This document shows, in pieces, positions 57,093 to 64,000 of a DNA stretch of 64,000 nucleotides. The position numbers were made by a program, and so were the translations under genes. The stretch covers positions 17,974 to 81,973 of the forward strand of contig JAFUVF010000039.1 in assembly GCA_017483735.1 (NCBI GenBank), written 5' to 3'. How positions within the stretch are numbered: the stretch's first letter is position 1; the number at the start of each line of letters is the position of its first letter. Origin of the DNA: Lachnospiraceae bacterium (GTDB lineage: Bacteria > Bacillota > Clostridia > Lachnospirales > Lachnospiraceae). The notes under the pieces are model-generated. The model saw only the letters and a list, made by a program, of their open reading frames with translations, did no database searches and was not told the origin of the DNA.

Positions 57093-58196
57093 TTGGAAAA
57101 GATAATGCAGAGCCGTATGGACAGAGGTTTTATGCGGTATCAGGAGGAGTATGAAAAAAAAGCGATAGAGGTGCTCCGCTCCGGCTGGTATATACTGGGC
57201 AAGGAGGTGGAGAGTTTCGAGGAAGAATTCGCCGCATATGTTGGAACCAAATATTCAGTGGGGCTTGCCAGCGGACTCGACGCCCTTTGGCTTGCCTTCA
57301 AGGTTCTGGGCATCGGTAAAGGGGACGAGGTCATAGTTCAGGGAAATACCTACATCGCCAGCGTTATGGGTATCACAATAAACGGTGCGACGCCTGTATT
57401 TGTGGATCCGGATGAATATTATGAGATAGATGTTGACAGTATCGAGAAGAAGATAACGGAGCGCACAAAGGCAATACTTGTGGTGCATCTCTACGGTCAG
57501 GCCGCAAAGATGGACAAGGTGCTTGAGCTTTGCAAAAAATACAAGCTCCGTCTCGTGGAGGATTGTGCACAGTCCCATCAGGCGTATTTCGGGGATGTGA
57601 TGACGGGAGCCTTCGGAGATATAGGCTGTTTTTCCTTCTATCCCTCGAAGAATATGGGAGCATACGGAGATGCGGGAGCCATAACCACCAACGATCCCGA
57701 GCTTGCACGGCTGATGAAGATATACAGAAATTACGGCAGCGAAAAGCGCTATCACAATATGGTGGTGGGCGCAAATTCAAGACTTGACGAGATGCAGGCG
57801 GGGCTTCTCAGGGTAAAGCTTACGCATATGAAGGAGATCACGGAGGAGAGGACAGCTCTTGCAGAGTATTACACAAAGGGAATAGATAATCCTGCGGTAA
57901 TCAAGCCGAAGGTTAGAGAAGGCGGAACCCACGTATGGCATCAGTATGTGCTGCGCATTCCCGGAGAGCGTGACAAGTTCAGAGAATATCTCGATGAGAA
58001 TAATGTCGGAACACTTATTCATTACCCGATACCGCCTCATTTGTCAGAGGCATATGAATATCTGGGGCTTAAGAGAGGCAGCCTTCCCATTACCGAGAAA
58101 TATGCTGATGAAGTTCTGTCCCTGCCGATGTATACAGGCATGACAAGGGAGGAACAGGATTTTGTGATAGAGAAGATAAATGAATACAGGGAATAA
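57093..58196 (+). CDS. fdtB: DegT/DnrJ/EryC1 sugar aminotransferase (FdtB-like)
   Basis: The 367-residue PLP enzyme has the family motifs GLASGLDALWLAFKVLGIGKGD, VHLYGQAAKMDKVLELC and VEDCAQSHQAYF, with the PLP lysine in FYPSKNMGAYGDAG and NSRLDEMQAG following. With FdtA upstream the product is probably dTDP-3-amino-3,6-dideoxyhexose. It starts with TTG 57093 behind GAGGAATAG; ATG 57105 is an alternative. Its stop is 5 bases from the end of a convergent gene. Confidence 0.9.
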   Translation: MEKIMQSRMDRGFMRYQEEYEKKAIEVLRSGWYILGKEVESFEEEFAAYVGTKYSVGLASGLDALWLAFKVLGIGKGDEVIVQGNTYIASVMGITINGATPVFVDPDEYYEIDVDSIEKKITERTKAILVVHLYGQAAKMDKVLELCKKYKLRLVEDCAQSHQAYFGDVMTGAFGDIGCFSFYPSKNMGAYGDAGAITTNDPELARLMKIYRNYGSEKRYHNMVVGANSRLDEMQAGLLRVKLTHMKEITEERTALAEYYTKGIDNPAVIKPKVREGGTHVWHQYVLRIPGERDKFREYLDENNVGTLIHYPIPPHLSEAYEYLGLKRGSLPITEKYADEVLSLPMYTGMTREEQDFVIEKINEYRE

Positions 58197-58201
58197 AGCC
58201 C

Positions 58202-59665
58202 TTATCTGAGTATCTGCGACCAGTCGGATATTCCTATGACGGATCTTGCCCAGGCATCATAATTTCCTGCGTTTGCGCCGTCCATATTGTTGTAGACCTC
58301 CTGCGCTTTGCCGGTGAATCCGCCGTTCTGCCCGTGATCCTCCAGATAGATTATGGTATGTATATAGGGATTTCTCTTTATTGCCACATATGAGGCGTAG
58401 AGAGCTGCGCCCTGCACGTCAGCGCCGGAGCTGTTTGAAATGATGGTTTCGGTGCAGGCCACGAAGCGCACATCTCCGTCGGGCTTTTTGAAGGAGTCCG
58501 TCTGCAAAAGATTCGTGAGTAGCGATATATTCTGATAAGTCATCATATTGCCGTTGTTTACAAGGCTCGCATAGTACGCCCCGTTTGCCACTCCGGACAT
58601 ATCCCAGAATTTGGAATAAAATATGGGAACGGTATGAGGATGAGCGGCAACGCCCCAATCTATATTTCCTTCTTTGGTCACATCAGAATTAAATTTCAAA
58701 AGGAAATCCTTGCTGTCTATATACATATAATATTCCGCATCGGTAGTGGGGCGGTTTCTGTCCCATTGCTGGTCTATACAGGTCATCACGACAGCATTTG
58801 CCTTGACGCTTTTTATGGCGTTGTATGCCACACGGAAAATTTGCGTATATTCCTTTACATAGTCATCCCACTCCATATAAGGGGCATAATTCCACGAACG
58901 CACATTTACCTCGTTCCCTACGATAAAATACTGTGCAGGAGTAGTCTTGGCAAGGCTTTTGATGCGCTCGGAGAGGAGGGCGATTCCGTCCTCGTTTGAA
59001 GCATTCAAAAGATAATAGTAGGGGCCGCTTCCGTAGGAATGAGTTTCCTTATTCTTCATCGCCGGATTGTTTAAGGTAGAGTTGGTTCCTTTGTTTAAAA
59101 TCTCAATAACACGGCAGCCTTTGACCTGTCTTGGGTCGTTGCCGACATTGTCGAGAGTATAATTTGCAAACAGTACTCCCTGCATACCCTTTGAAGGCAA
59201 AGCCTTAAGCTCTGAATTGTCGGATGCGAGAAACTCTGGATTTGTAATATATTGAGGTGTGCACAGGGCGACAATGCTCCCGTTCTGTCTGGTGGCAAAC
59301 ACAAATTTGGAGAAAAGTCTCTTCTCGGTATACGAGATGGTTACCGTAGGATTTAAGGACAGGATAGTGGCAGCGACCGGGGATGCACCCTCCGGAACAG
59401 AATATTCATAGGGACGCAGCTCATATACGAAGATGATGCCGTTATCGCTTTCAGGAAGGGAGTCAAAGCGTATTGAAAATGATATCTTCTCAGTGTTGAT
59501 GAGTACACAGACCGGTTCTCCGGAATCCGTGCGGGCTACAGCCCTTCCGCCTATTCTGGAGCCTCCCGGAAGCGGGGCAGGGGCAGCATACGCCGTCATT
59601 CCCACAGAGAACAGGAGAATGCATAGAAGCATAAATGAAATTGTTCTTTTTAATAATATTCGCAT
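58202..59665 (-). CDS. Secreted DUF5722-like protein, possible glycoside hydrolase fold
   Basis: The 487-residue protein has a signal peptide (residues 1-28, cleavage after AYA). A beta-rich N-terminal region is followed by an apparent TIM-barrel. The motifs YFIVGNEVNVRSW and VACTETIISN resemble the acid/base and nucleophile glutamates of clan GH-A enzymes. I place it near DUF5722 from memory. It is probably an extracellular glycan-active or binding protein. It is encoded 2 bases downstream of the lipoprotein gene and probably co-transcribed with it. Confidence 0.65.
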   Translation of the reverse strand: MRILLKRTISFMLLCILLFSVGMTAYAAPAPLPGGSRIGGRAVARTDSGEPVCVLINTEKISFSIRFDSLPESDNGIIFVYELRPYEYSVPEGASPVAATILSLNPTVTISYTEKRLFSKFVFATRQNGSIVALCTPQYITNPEFLASDNSELKALPSKGMQGVLFANYTLDNVGNDPRQVKGCRVIEILNKGTNSTLNNPAMKNKETHSYGSGPYYYLLNASNEDGIALLSERIKSLAKTTPAQYFIVGNEVNVRSWNYAPYMEWDDYVKEYTQIFRVAYNAIKSVKANAVVMTCIDQQWDRNRPTTDAEYYMYIDSKDFLLKFNSDVTKEGNIDWGVAAHPHTVPIFYSKFWDMSGVANGAYYASLVNNGNMMTYQNISLLTNLLQTDSFKKPDGDVRFVACTETIISNSSGADVQGAALYASYVAIKRNPYIHTIIYLEDHGQNGGFTGKAQEVYNNMDGANAGNYDAWARSVIGISDWSQILR

Positions 59666-59667
59666 TG

Positions 59668-60777
59668 TTATCCCGCAATTTCCGAAGGAAGCTTTACTTT
59701 GCCGCTGATGATATCGTATGCCGCAGCCTTGGTCATATCCTCACTCATTATCACATTACCCTCGTAATAAGGTTCGAGGGCAAGCCGGAAGGTATCTGCG
59801 GCTTCCTCATAATTATCCCCGGACAGACCGTTGTAGAAGGAATTCACTATCTTTAACGCCTCGTCGAAGGTTAAGGTATTTTCAGAGACCTGCGAACGCT
59901 TCGTATCGCTGTCCAGCCTGAAAAACAGTGAATCAGTATTGTCCAAATCGTATATATGCTGTCCATCATCCCATTGAATCTGCTGGTTTCTCAAACCTAT
60001 CACACATCCGTCATAGCCGTAGGGAATGAGATAGGTAATCCGAAAGCCTCTTACGGCGCACTCTGCATCATCATAGGTCAGATAGGGGATACTCTCTGTG
60101 TAGCGCTCACACTCATCATAATCGAGGCCGTTGTAATTTACGGCGAAACGGCAGACACCGTCTTCATCCGTCAGAGCGCCGTTGTCAAGCCATGTGACAT
60201 TATAGTAGTCCTCGAAGGTGCTGCCTATGGAAAAACCGTATTTCATCATATTGTCATCATCAAACAGCAAAGTCATATCCACCGTATGCCAGAGATAGCC
60301 ATCCTTTGCCGGGTGTGCCTCGTCATTTTCGAACACATTGTAGTTGGAAAAAATTACCTTTCCAGTGGTGGTTGCAGAGGTATCGTCATGGCACATCTGC
60401 CTGACATCATAGAACCTGCCGCATACCATATCCGCAGTAAGCCCGTAGGTTTCAAAATCCGCAGGCAGAGGATCCCCATCCTCTATATCGCAGCGCACAC
60501 AGCCTGCTGCAGCCTGATAATTCGCCGGGGCAAAATGATGTCCAAGAGCCCACCCCTGGGTAATGCCGCAGCGAAGACAGGTCTTTGGCTCCGTGCAGGT
60601 CACGGGAATGAAATCATGGCAAAGCGGGAAGCCTCTGGTCTCTCCGCATTTGATGCAGGTCTTGGGGTGTTCGCAGTCGGCAGGCTGCCATTTGTGTATG
60701 ACATGACAGCCTGTCAGCATAAACATGCAGGCCATCAAAAGCAATAATGAAATTAATACATATCTGATACGTGTCAT
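59668..60777 (-). CDS. Lipoprotein with three Cys/His-rich repeats
   Basis: The 369-residue protein has a lipobox, FMLTGC (Cys24). Residues 30-105 hold three similar units of the form C-x-x-P-x-T-C-x-x-C-G-x-T-x-G-x(4)-H (CEHPKTCIKCGETRG, CTEPKTCLRCGITQG, then a degenerate third). Such units are frequent in surface proteins of gut Firmicutes and may bind zinc. The rest is a mixed alpha/beta domain of unknown function. It lies upstream of the DUF5722-like gene in the same direction. Confidence 0.75.
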   Translation of the reverse strand: MTRIRYVLISLLLLMACMFMLTGCHVIHKWQPADCEHPKTCIKCGETRGFPLCHDFIPVTCTEPKTCLRCGITQGWALGHHFAPANYQAAAGCVRCDIEDGDPLPADFETYGLTADMVCGRFYDVRQMCHDDTSATTTGKVIFSNYNVFENDEAHPAKDGYLWHTVDMTLLFDDDNMMKYGFSIGSTFEDYYNVTWLDNGALTDEDGVCRFAVNYNGLDYDECERYTESIPYLTYDDAECAVRGFRITYLIPYGYDGCVIGLRNQQIQWDDGQHIYDLDNTDSLFFRLDSDTKRSQVSENTLTFDEALKIVNSFYNGLSGDNYEEAADTFRLALEPYYEGNVIMSEDMTKAAAYDIISGKVKLPSEIAG

Positions 60778-60873
60778 TAGGAACTAATTTTATCCGAAAA
60801 AATGCCATATTGCAATGAAAAAGTGGGAAAATATCATAAAAACCACACAAATTTTTTCAAGGAGGCGGCTATT

Positions 60874-61569
60874 ATGACAAAAACCGAACAATTCACTGAT
60901 ATTGGGGGACTCTTTGCAAAGAGTAGGGAGATGGTGGAGATGTGCAGGGGAACAGTGTATGGGTATCTGCGGGTAAGCACGCAGGCGCAGTCCCATGAGA
61001 GACAGGTGGAGGCGATGAGGGAGCTGGGAGTACTCAATGAAAATATGTTCTTTGACAAGCAGTCCGGCAAGGATTTCGACAGACCGGGCTACAACAGCAT
61101 GCTGGAGCTTTTGAAGACGGGAGACCTCCTTGTAATAAAAAGCCTCGACAGGCTGGGCAGAAATACTGCGGAGGCAAAGGAGCAGTGGAGGATACTGACC
61201 AAAGAGAAGCATGTGAGCATAGTGGTAATAGACACGCCGGTGCTGAACGCAGGAAAGGAGCTGGGCCCTCTGGGAGAGGCGGTGTCGGACATAATACTAA
61301 CGATATTCTCTTTGATTGCTGATTTTGACAGATTTTCCATAATACAGAGGACACAGGAGGGGATACTGAACTCCGTGAAGCGAGGCACGAAGCTTGGCAG
61401 AAAGCCTCTGCCGGTACCGGATGAATTCTATATATACAGGGAAAAATATATCAAAAAAGAAATCTCCCAAAGACTAGCCGCAAAAGAGCTGGGTATAGCA
61501 AGGGGAACCTTTGCAAAATGGCTGAGAGAGCTTGATGAGGAAGAAAATCTTGCGGTCAAAAATTCTTGA
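60874..61569 (+). CDS. Serine site-specific recombinase (invertase/resolvase family)
   Basis: The 231-residue recombinase has a catalytic domain with nucleophile Ser35 in YGYLRVSTQAQSHERQ. The motifs DLLVIKSLDRLGRN and IADFDRFSIIQRTQEGI follow, with a C-terminal DNA-binding helix-turn-helix (ISQRLAAKELGIARGTFAKWL). ATG 60874 has a perfect AAGGAGG. The stop codon TGA (61567-61569) lies at the centre of a 26-base palindromic site whose inverted copy is 160 bases away, so the enzyme most probably inverts the DNA between them. No phage genes are present. Confidence 0.9.
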   Translation: MTKTEQFTDIGGLFAKSREMVEMCRGTVYGYLRVSTQAQSHERQVEAMRELGVLNENMFFDKQSGKDFDRPGYNSMLELLKTGDLLVIKSLDRLGRNTAEAKEQWRILTKEKHVSIVVIDTPVLNAGKELGPLGEAVSDIILTIFSLIADFDRFSIIQRTQEGILNSVKRGTKLGRKPLPVPDEFYIYREKYIKKEISQRLAAKELGIARGTFAKWLRELDEEENLAVKNS

Positions 61570-61580
61570 ATTATTGACCA
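61554..61580 (+). repeat. Left recombination site (inverted repeat L)
   Basis: The 27-base sequence begins GGTCAA and ends TTGACCA. Its core 26 bases are themselves imperfectly palindromic around 61566/61567, the size and symmetry of Hin/Gin-type sites. It matches the reverse complement of 61713-61739 at 26 of 27 positions. The recombinase stop codon is inside it. Confidence 0.85.
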
Positions 61581-61712
61581 CCCTGTTGTTGACACATAAA
61601 TACAGATGTGATAATCTAAATACGGCAGTTTTATGGTAGTATTTACTAAAAATCAGATGCTTTTTTTGTTGAATATGCACAAAAATCATTGCTCGATAAT
61701 TGCCTTTGGAGA
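61581..61712. mobile_element. Invertible 132-bp promoter segment
   Basis: This segment is bounded by the two inverted recombination sites and lies between the recombinase gene and loaP. It has no open reading frame and carries a promoter at 61589-61615 that, in the present orientation, points to loaP. The reverse orientation shows no comparable promoter. This is the classic layout of an on/off promoter switch. Confidence 0.8.
61589..61615 (+). promoter_or_regulatory. Promoter inside the invertible segment, currently facing loaP
   Basis: TTGACA (61589-61594) and GATAAT (61610-61615) are 15 bases apart, with an extended -10 (TGT before GATAAT). The spacing is short, but the -35 is perfect and the TG helps. 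In this orientation loaP and the downstream genes should be transcribed. Confidence 0.65.
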
Positions 61713-61739
61713 TGGTCAATAATTCAAGAGTTTTTGACC
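61713..61739 (-). repeat. Right recombination site (inverted repeat R)
   Basis: Read on the minus strand, the 27 bases agree with the left site except at one position (C for T at position 10). Half-sites GGTCAA and TTGACC frame a 14-base centre. It stands 52 bases upstream of the loaP start codon. Confidence 0.85.
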
Positions 61740-61791
61740 ACCTAACCCCCCATAAATACTGCATTAGGAAAGGATACGGCGGACTTTTGTT

Positions 61792-62430
61792 TTGGATGGA
61801 TATCACATAAATGTACTCTTTACCCGCACGGAGAAGCAGGAGGAATACCTTAATCTGATAAAAGCTGCACTTCCGAAGGAACGGGGAAGAGTTTTTATGC
61901 CGATGAGGGAGCATTACAGGAGGGACAGAAAGAGTATTGAATTAAAGCCCCTGTTTCCGGGATACATATTTCTGGAAACGGATATGGATCGTACCGAGGT
62001 TCATAATATGCTTAAGCCCATCAAAAACAGGCTTATGACCTTTATGAAGGAGCTTGGATTCGACAAGGATGATGATAACGAGGATGAACGCCTGTCGGAT
62101 CTGACGCACGACGAGGAACAGTTCTTCTCGCTGATACTGGATGATGAGGGGATAGAGAGGATGTCCTACGGGTACAGGGAAACCGGGACATACGAGATAA
62201 AGGTACTGGAAGGACCGCTGCAAAATTTTGCCGATTGCATTGAAAAATGTGACAAGCACGAAAGGGTGGCGTGGCTGAAGCTCAGATTCAGGGAATATGA
62301 GATAATGGCAGGGCTGACACTAAAGCCCAAGCGAATCTATTTCCCGGATGATGAGGATGCGCCGATACTTCTCTCCGATGGCACGGAGGTGGATTTAAAG
62401 GAACTCAAAAAAAGAATGATGGGAGCATAG
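61792..62430 (+). CDS. LoaP-like NusG paralogue, transcription antiterminator
   Basis: The 212-residue protein has an N-terminal NusG (NGN) domain (HINVLFTRTEKQEEYLNLIK, FMPMREHYRRDRKSIELKPLFPGYIFLET). A C-terminal KOW-type segment follows (EIKVLEGPLQNFADCIEKCDK, continuing to FRE). LoaP proteins promote read-through of long polysaccharide or antibiotic operons in Firmicutes. TTG 61792 is the likely start, with GGCGGA 8 bases upstream. Its expression should depend on the invertible promoter just upstream. Polysaccharide-type genes follow. Confidence 0.85.
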   Translation: MDGYHINVLFTRTEKQEEYLNLIKAALPKERGRVFMPMREHYRRDRKSIELKPLFPGYIFLETDMDRTEVHNMLKPIKNRLMTFMKELGFDKDDDNEDERLSDLTHDEEQFFSLILDDEGIERMSYGYRETGTYEIKVLEGPLQNFADCIEKCDKHERVAWLKLRFREYEIMAGLTLKPKRIYFPDDEDAPILLSDGTEVDLKELKKRMMGA

Positions 62431-62475
62431 ACGGTTTACCGCTTGTTCCCGGAGCTCGGACATAGCGAAGACCTA

Positions 62476-62502
62476 CCGCATATAGCCACCGAAAATATGC
62501 GG
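62476..62502 (+). promoter_or_regulatory. Leader hairpin between loaP and the next gene
   Basis: CCGCATAT (62476-62483) and ATATGCGG (62495-62502) form a perfect 8-base stem with an 11-base loop. The stem overlaps the ribosome site GGAGGGCG of the gene starting at 62514. Position and compact form fit an RNA element for LoaP recognition or translational control. Sequence alone does not decide. Confidence 0.5.
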
Positions 62503-62513
62503 AGGGCGAAGCT

Positions 62514-63413
62514 ATGCCTTTTGGCGGATATGATAATAAATATAAGGAATGGCGAATGATACAAACTGAGCCCCGCTTTGCGGGAATCAAAAAAATGAAT
62601 ATCAAGGCAGCAGCTTTACCTGACAGAACTGGAAAACTCAGTACAATTCTGGATGAAGCCGAAGAAAAGCTTTCAGGGCTTAAGGGCAGGACTGTATTCT
62701 GTCCCGATTTTGCTCCGGCGGATATTGCGCAGGAGATTTCGAAGAAAGGCGGGCTTCCGGTATTTATAGATGCGTCGCCCGATGACTGGGGAATGGATCC
62801 CGAGGCGTTAGATACTGCATTTGAGCTGTATCCGGAGACGGAGCTCGTAATTTTCCCGGACATATACGGATCCTTGGGACAGATGGAGGAAATCGCAAGG
62901 ATATGCGCAGAACACGGGGCTTTACTCGCAGGAGATATATCCGCATGCGGAGAAGGTGAGAACAACCGGGCTGTGGGGGCTATGGTGCAAATCTATGAAA
63001 AATATGAGGAAAAGCTTGCGCCATTGGATATATGGATGAATCCGGAACTGCCCCATCCCTGTATGATGATAGAGGGAAACGGACTGTCAGGAGCTAAAGA
63101 GGATGTTCACGGAAAGACTACGCCTGCAGAAATAGTGGAGGCATTAGAGACCTTCGGTATAAAATCTGACAGACTGTACGAGCCCGTGCACCTTAAGCCA
63201 GAATATGCGGAGAATGATTTCGTATCTGCAGACGGAAGCAGATTCGAATATGAGGATGGCGGACTTTTTCCTATGACGGATGAAAGCGGATACATATATG
63301 AGCGTGGCGTGATACTTCCGGCATATCCTGAGATGACGGAGGAGGAGCAGGACACAGTCATAGAAATTATATATGCATGCTTCAACAGAAGGGATATGGA
63401 GAGACTTCCCTAG
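62514..63413 (+). CDS. Degenerate DegT-type aminotransferase-like protein
   Basis: The 299-residue protein keeps parts of the DegT/DnrJ sugar aminotransferase fold: TAFELYPETELVIFPDIYGSLGQMEEIARICAEHGALLAGDIS is its core at residues 101-143. VHGKTTPAEI (198-207) and the tail GVILPAYPEMTEEEQDTVI are also kept. Only 57 residues separate DIS from VHGK, so the block with the PLP lysine is missing, and the total is about 80-100 residues short. It is probably non-catalytic, perhaps structural or regulatory in the polysaccharide operon, or a decaying gene. GGAGGGCG precedes ATG 62514. Confidence 0.75.
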   Translation: MPFGGYDNKYKEWRMIQTEPRFAGIKKMNIKAAALPDRTGKLSTILDEAEEKLSGLKGRTVFCPDFAPADIAQEISKKGGLPVFIDASPDDWGMDPEALDTAFELYPETELVIFPDIYGSLGQMEEIARICAEHGALLAGDISACGEGENNRAVGAMVQIYEKYEEKLAPLDIWMNPELPHPCMMIEGNGLSGAKEDVHGKTTPAEIVEALETFGIKSDRLYEPVHLKPEYAENDFVSADGSRFEYEDGGLFPMTDESGYIYERGVILPAYPEMTEEEQDTVIEIIYACFNRRDMERLP

Positions 63414-63425
63414 ACAGGGAGAAGT

Positions 63426-63578
63426 ATGATTTGGAACAGACGCAGAAATGCGTCTATTTTAATGCACAAAAATGACATGAAAAAGCATAAAAAAATGATA
63501 TTTATCATATGGTCAGCCATAGCCTCTATGTTTATGATACTGATTCACGTCGGTACAAGAGGGGATCGGTTTGACTGA
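63426..63578 (+). CDS. Small single-span membrane peptide (50 residues)
   Basis: An ATG at 63426 opens a 50-residue frame: a basic N-terminus (MIWNRRRNASILMHK), one hydrophobic helix (MIFIIWSAIASMFMILIHV, about residues 24-42) and a short polar tail. It starts 12 bases after the preceding stop, with GGGAGAAG at the right distance. The positive-inside pattern supports a real small membrane protein. No family recognised. Confidence 0.5.
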   Translation: MIWNRRRNASILMHKNDMKKHKKMIFIIWSAIASMFMILIHVGTRGDRFD

Positions 63579-63595
63579 TACAGAAAGAAAGACAT

Positions 63596-63730
63596 ATGGC
63601 GTACGATTTCAGTAAAGACCCGAGATTCGAGGGCATAGAAAAAATAAATGGTAAATGCCTCCTTGCAAGCCCGACCATGCATGGAGAGGAACGGGGTACT
63701 CTAAGAAATATTGGTGTTAGCTCAAAATAA
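63596..63730 (+). pseudogene. Truncated N-terminus of a DegT-type aminotransferase
   Basis: The 44-residue frame MAYDFSKDPRFEGIEKINGK continues to ASPTMHGEERG and then stops. SPTMHGEE is the usual N-terminal motif of NDP-sugar aminotransferases of polysaccharide loci, and DPRFEGIEKIN parallels EPRFAGIKKMN near the start of the gene at 62514. The remaining 330 or so residues are missing, so it is a fragment. It could instead be a short regulatory peptide. Confidence 0.55.
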
Positions 63731-63914
63731 AGATGGTGTGAAAGTCTGAAAAGCTTTGTAAATATGTAGTTTCATAAGGAAAGGAGATGGTAGGAAAGAT
63801 AAAAATGACATGTTTATAAGTAGACATCCAGCCCGGTGCCAAAAACGGCATTCCCGGGCTGTTATAATTGCATATTCCGGCTGTTACCCTCAACCGGTAA
63901 AGAGTAGGACGAAT

Positions 63915-63937
63915 GGACATTCCTGATGTCCTTTTTT
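63915..63937 (+). terminator. Rho-independent terminator
   Basis: GGACAT (63915-63920) pairs with ATGTCC (63926-63931) across TCCTG and is followed by six T (63932-63937). It would end transcripts entering from the loaP side unless antiterminated. Confidence 0.8.
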
Positions 63938-63954
63938 ATTTTGCCATAAAACCA

Positions 63955-63998
63955 CCTTATCCATGTGATAGATAATTTGCTATATCTCCATGATAAGG
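63955..63998. repeat. Inverted repeat at the window edge
   Basis: CCTTATCCATG (63955-63965) is nearly complementary to CATGATAAGG (63989-63998), with one bulged base. Its role is unclear because the window ends here. Confidence 0.45.
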
Positions 63999-64000
63999 CA

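Larger units (their letters stand above)
63731..64000. other. Non-coding end of window with several hairpins
   Basis: No supported gene is seen. A GC-rich hairpin (AGCCCGG at 63831-63837 with CCGGGCT at 63855-63861, inner TGCC/GGCA) is followed by a strong terminator (63915-63937) and an inverted repeat near the edge (63955-63998). The arrangement looks like a structured leader or attenuator of the next gene beyond the window, but it matches no riboswitch I recognise. Confidence 0.5.

Noticed and set aside
60874..61569. Serine recombinase as part of a prophage or transposon
   Set aside because: No phage, transposase or terminal repeats of an element are nearby, and the paired 26-bp sites with a promoter between them explain it better.
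62430..62514. JUMPstart/ops element for RfaH
   Set aside because: No GGCGGTAGC-type ops sequence is present, and the NusG paralogue is of the LoaP type.

Overview
The window is a chromosomal segment of a Gram-positive anaerobe of the class Clostridia. It is most likely a Lachnospiraceae member of the Butyrivibrio/Pseudobutyrivibrio kind. Pointers are an HrcA/CIRCE heat-shock operon, RNase J, a type III glutamine synthetase, IreB, a 756-residue glycogen phosphorylase, a short SRP RNA, a LoaP-type NusG paralogue and many co-directional overlapping genes. The assignment rests on gene content, not on a database match.

Layout. 0-5.1 kb: hrcA-grpE-dnaK-dnaJ behind a CIRCE operator, with a large inverted-repeat structure between dnaK and dnaJ. 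5.1-14.4 kb: polytopic GT-C-like membrane proteins (one frameshifted in a T9 tract), prmA-rsmE, a cysteine desulfurase-thiI pair for tRNA thiolation, and a minus-strand HPr-like gene without the phosphorylatable His. 14.5-23.3 kb: mtaB, ireB-ruvX-DUF1292, rnj, ylbF, an MltG-like stub, trmR-U32 peptidase (tRNA ho5U/mo5U modification) and glnN. The gene order resembles the Bacillus yrzL-yrrK-yrzB-yrrL-yrrM-yrrN/O block. 23.3-26.7 kb: two more large membrane proteins.

26.7-43.95 kb is the unusual accessory region. After LURP-one, DUF819 and a VanX-type D-Ala-D-Ala dipeptidase comes one apparent operon of six genes. These are (1) two carrier-protein domains flanking five 12-residue repeats with the motif [RW]Q[LM]CTP; (2) a condensation domain fused to a cyclic-nucleotide-binding domain; (3) a MATE exporter fused to an RsbW-like ATPase; (4) an A-PCP-C-acyl-ligase NRPS; (5) a GT2 glycosyltransferase; and (6) an A-PCP-C NRPS fused to a paralogous GT2 domain. 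No thioesterase or phosphopantetheinyl transferase is seen. Just after the last gene lies a short remnant encoding the C-terminus of a second dipeptidase, suggesting that the region was inserted at or recombined with a dipeptidase gene. This is the best candidate for an undescribed system.

43.95-60.8 kb: tRNA-Gln(CUG), CPBP protease, acyl-ACP thioesterase, CvfB-like protein, MsmX-like ATPase with an upstream palindrome, PucR-type regulator, SRP RNA (minus strand), tadA, glgP, two HD-GYP proteins, an fdtA-GT2-fdtB deoxy-amino-sugar operon, and two minus-strand exported proteins.

60.8-64 kb: a serine recombinase whose stop codon sits in the centre of a 26-bp recombination site. A near-identical inverted copy lies about 160 bp away, and between them is a promoter pointing at loaP. 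This reads as a phase-variable promoter switch for an antiterminator-controlled surface polysaccharide operon. The operon's first genes, a degenerate DegT-like aminotransferase, a 50-residue membrane peptide and a truncated aminotransferase N-terminus, are at the window's end.
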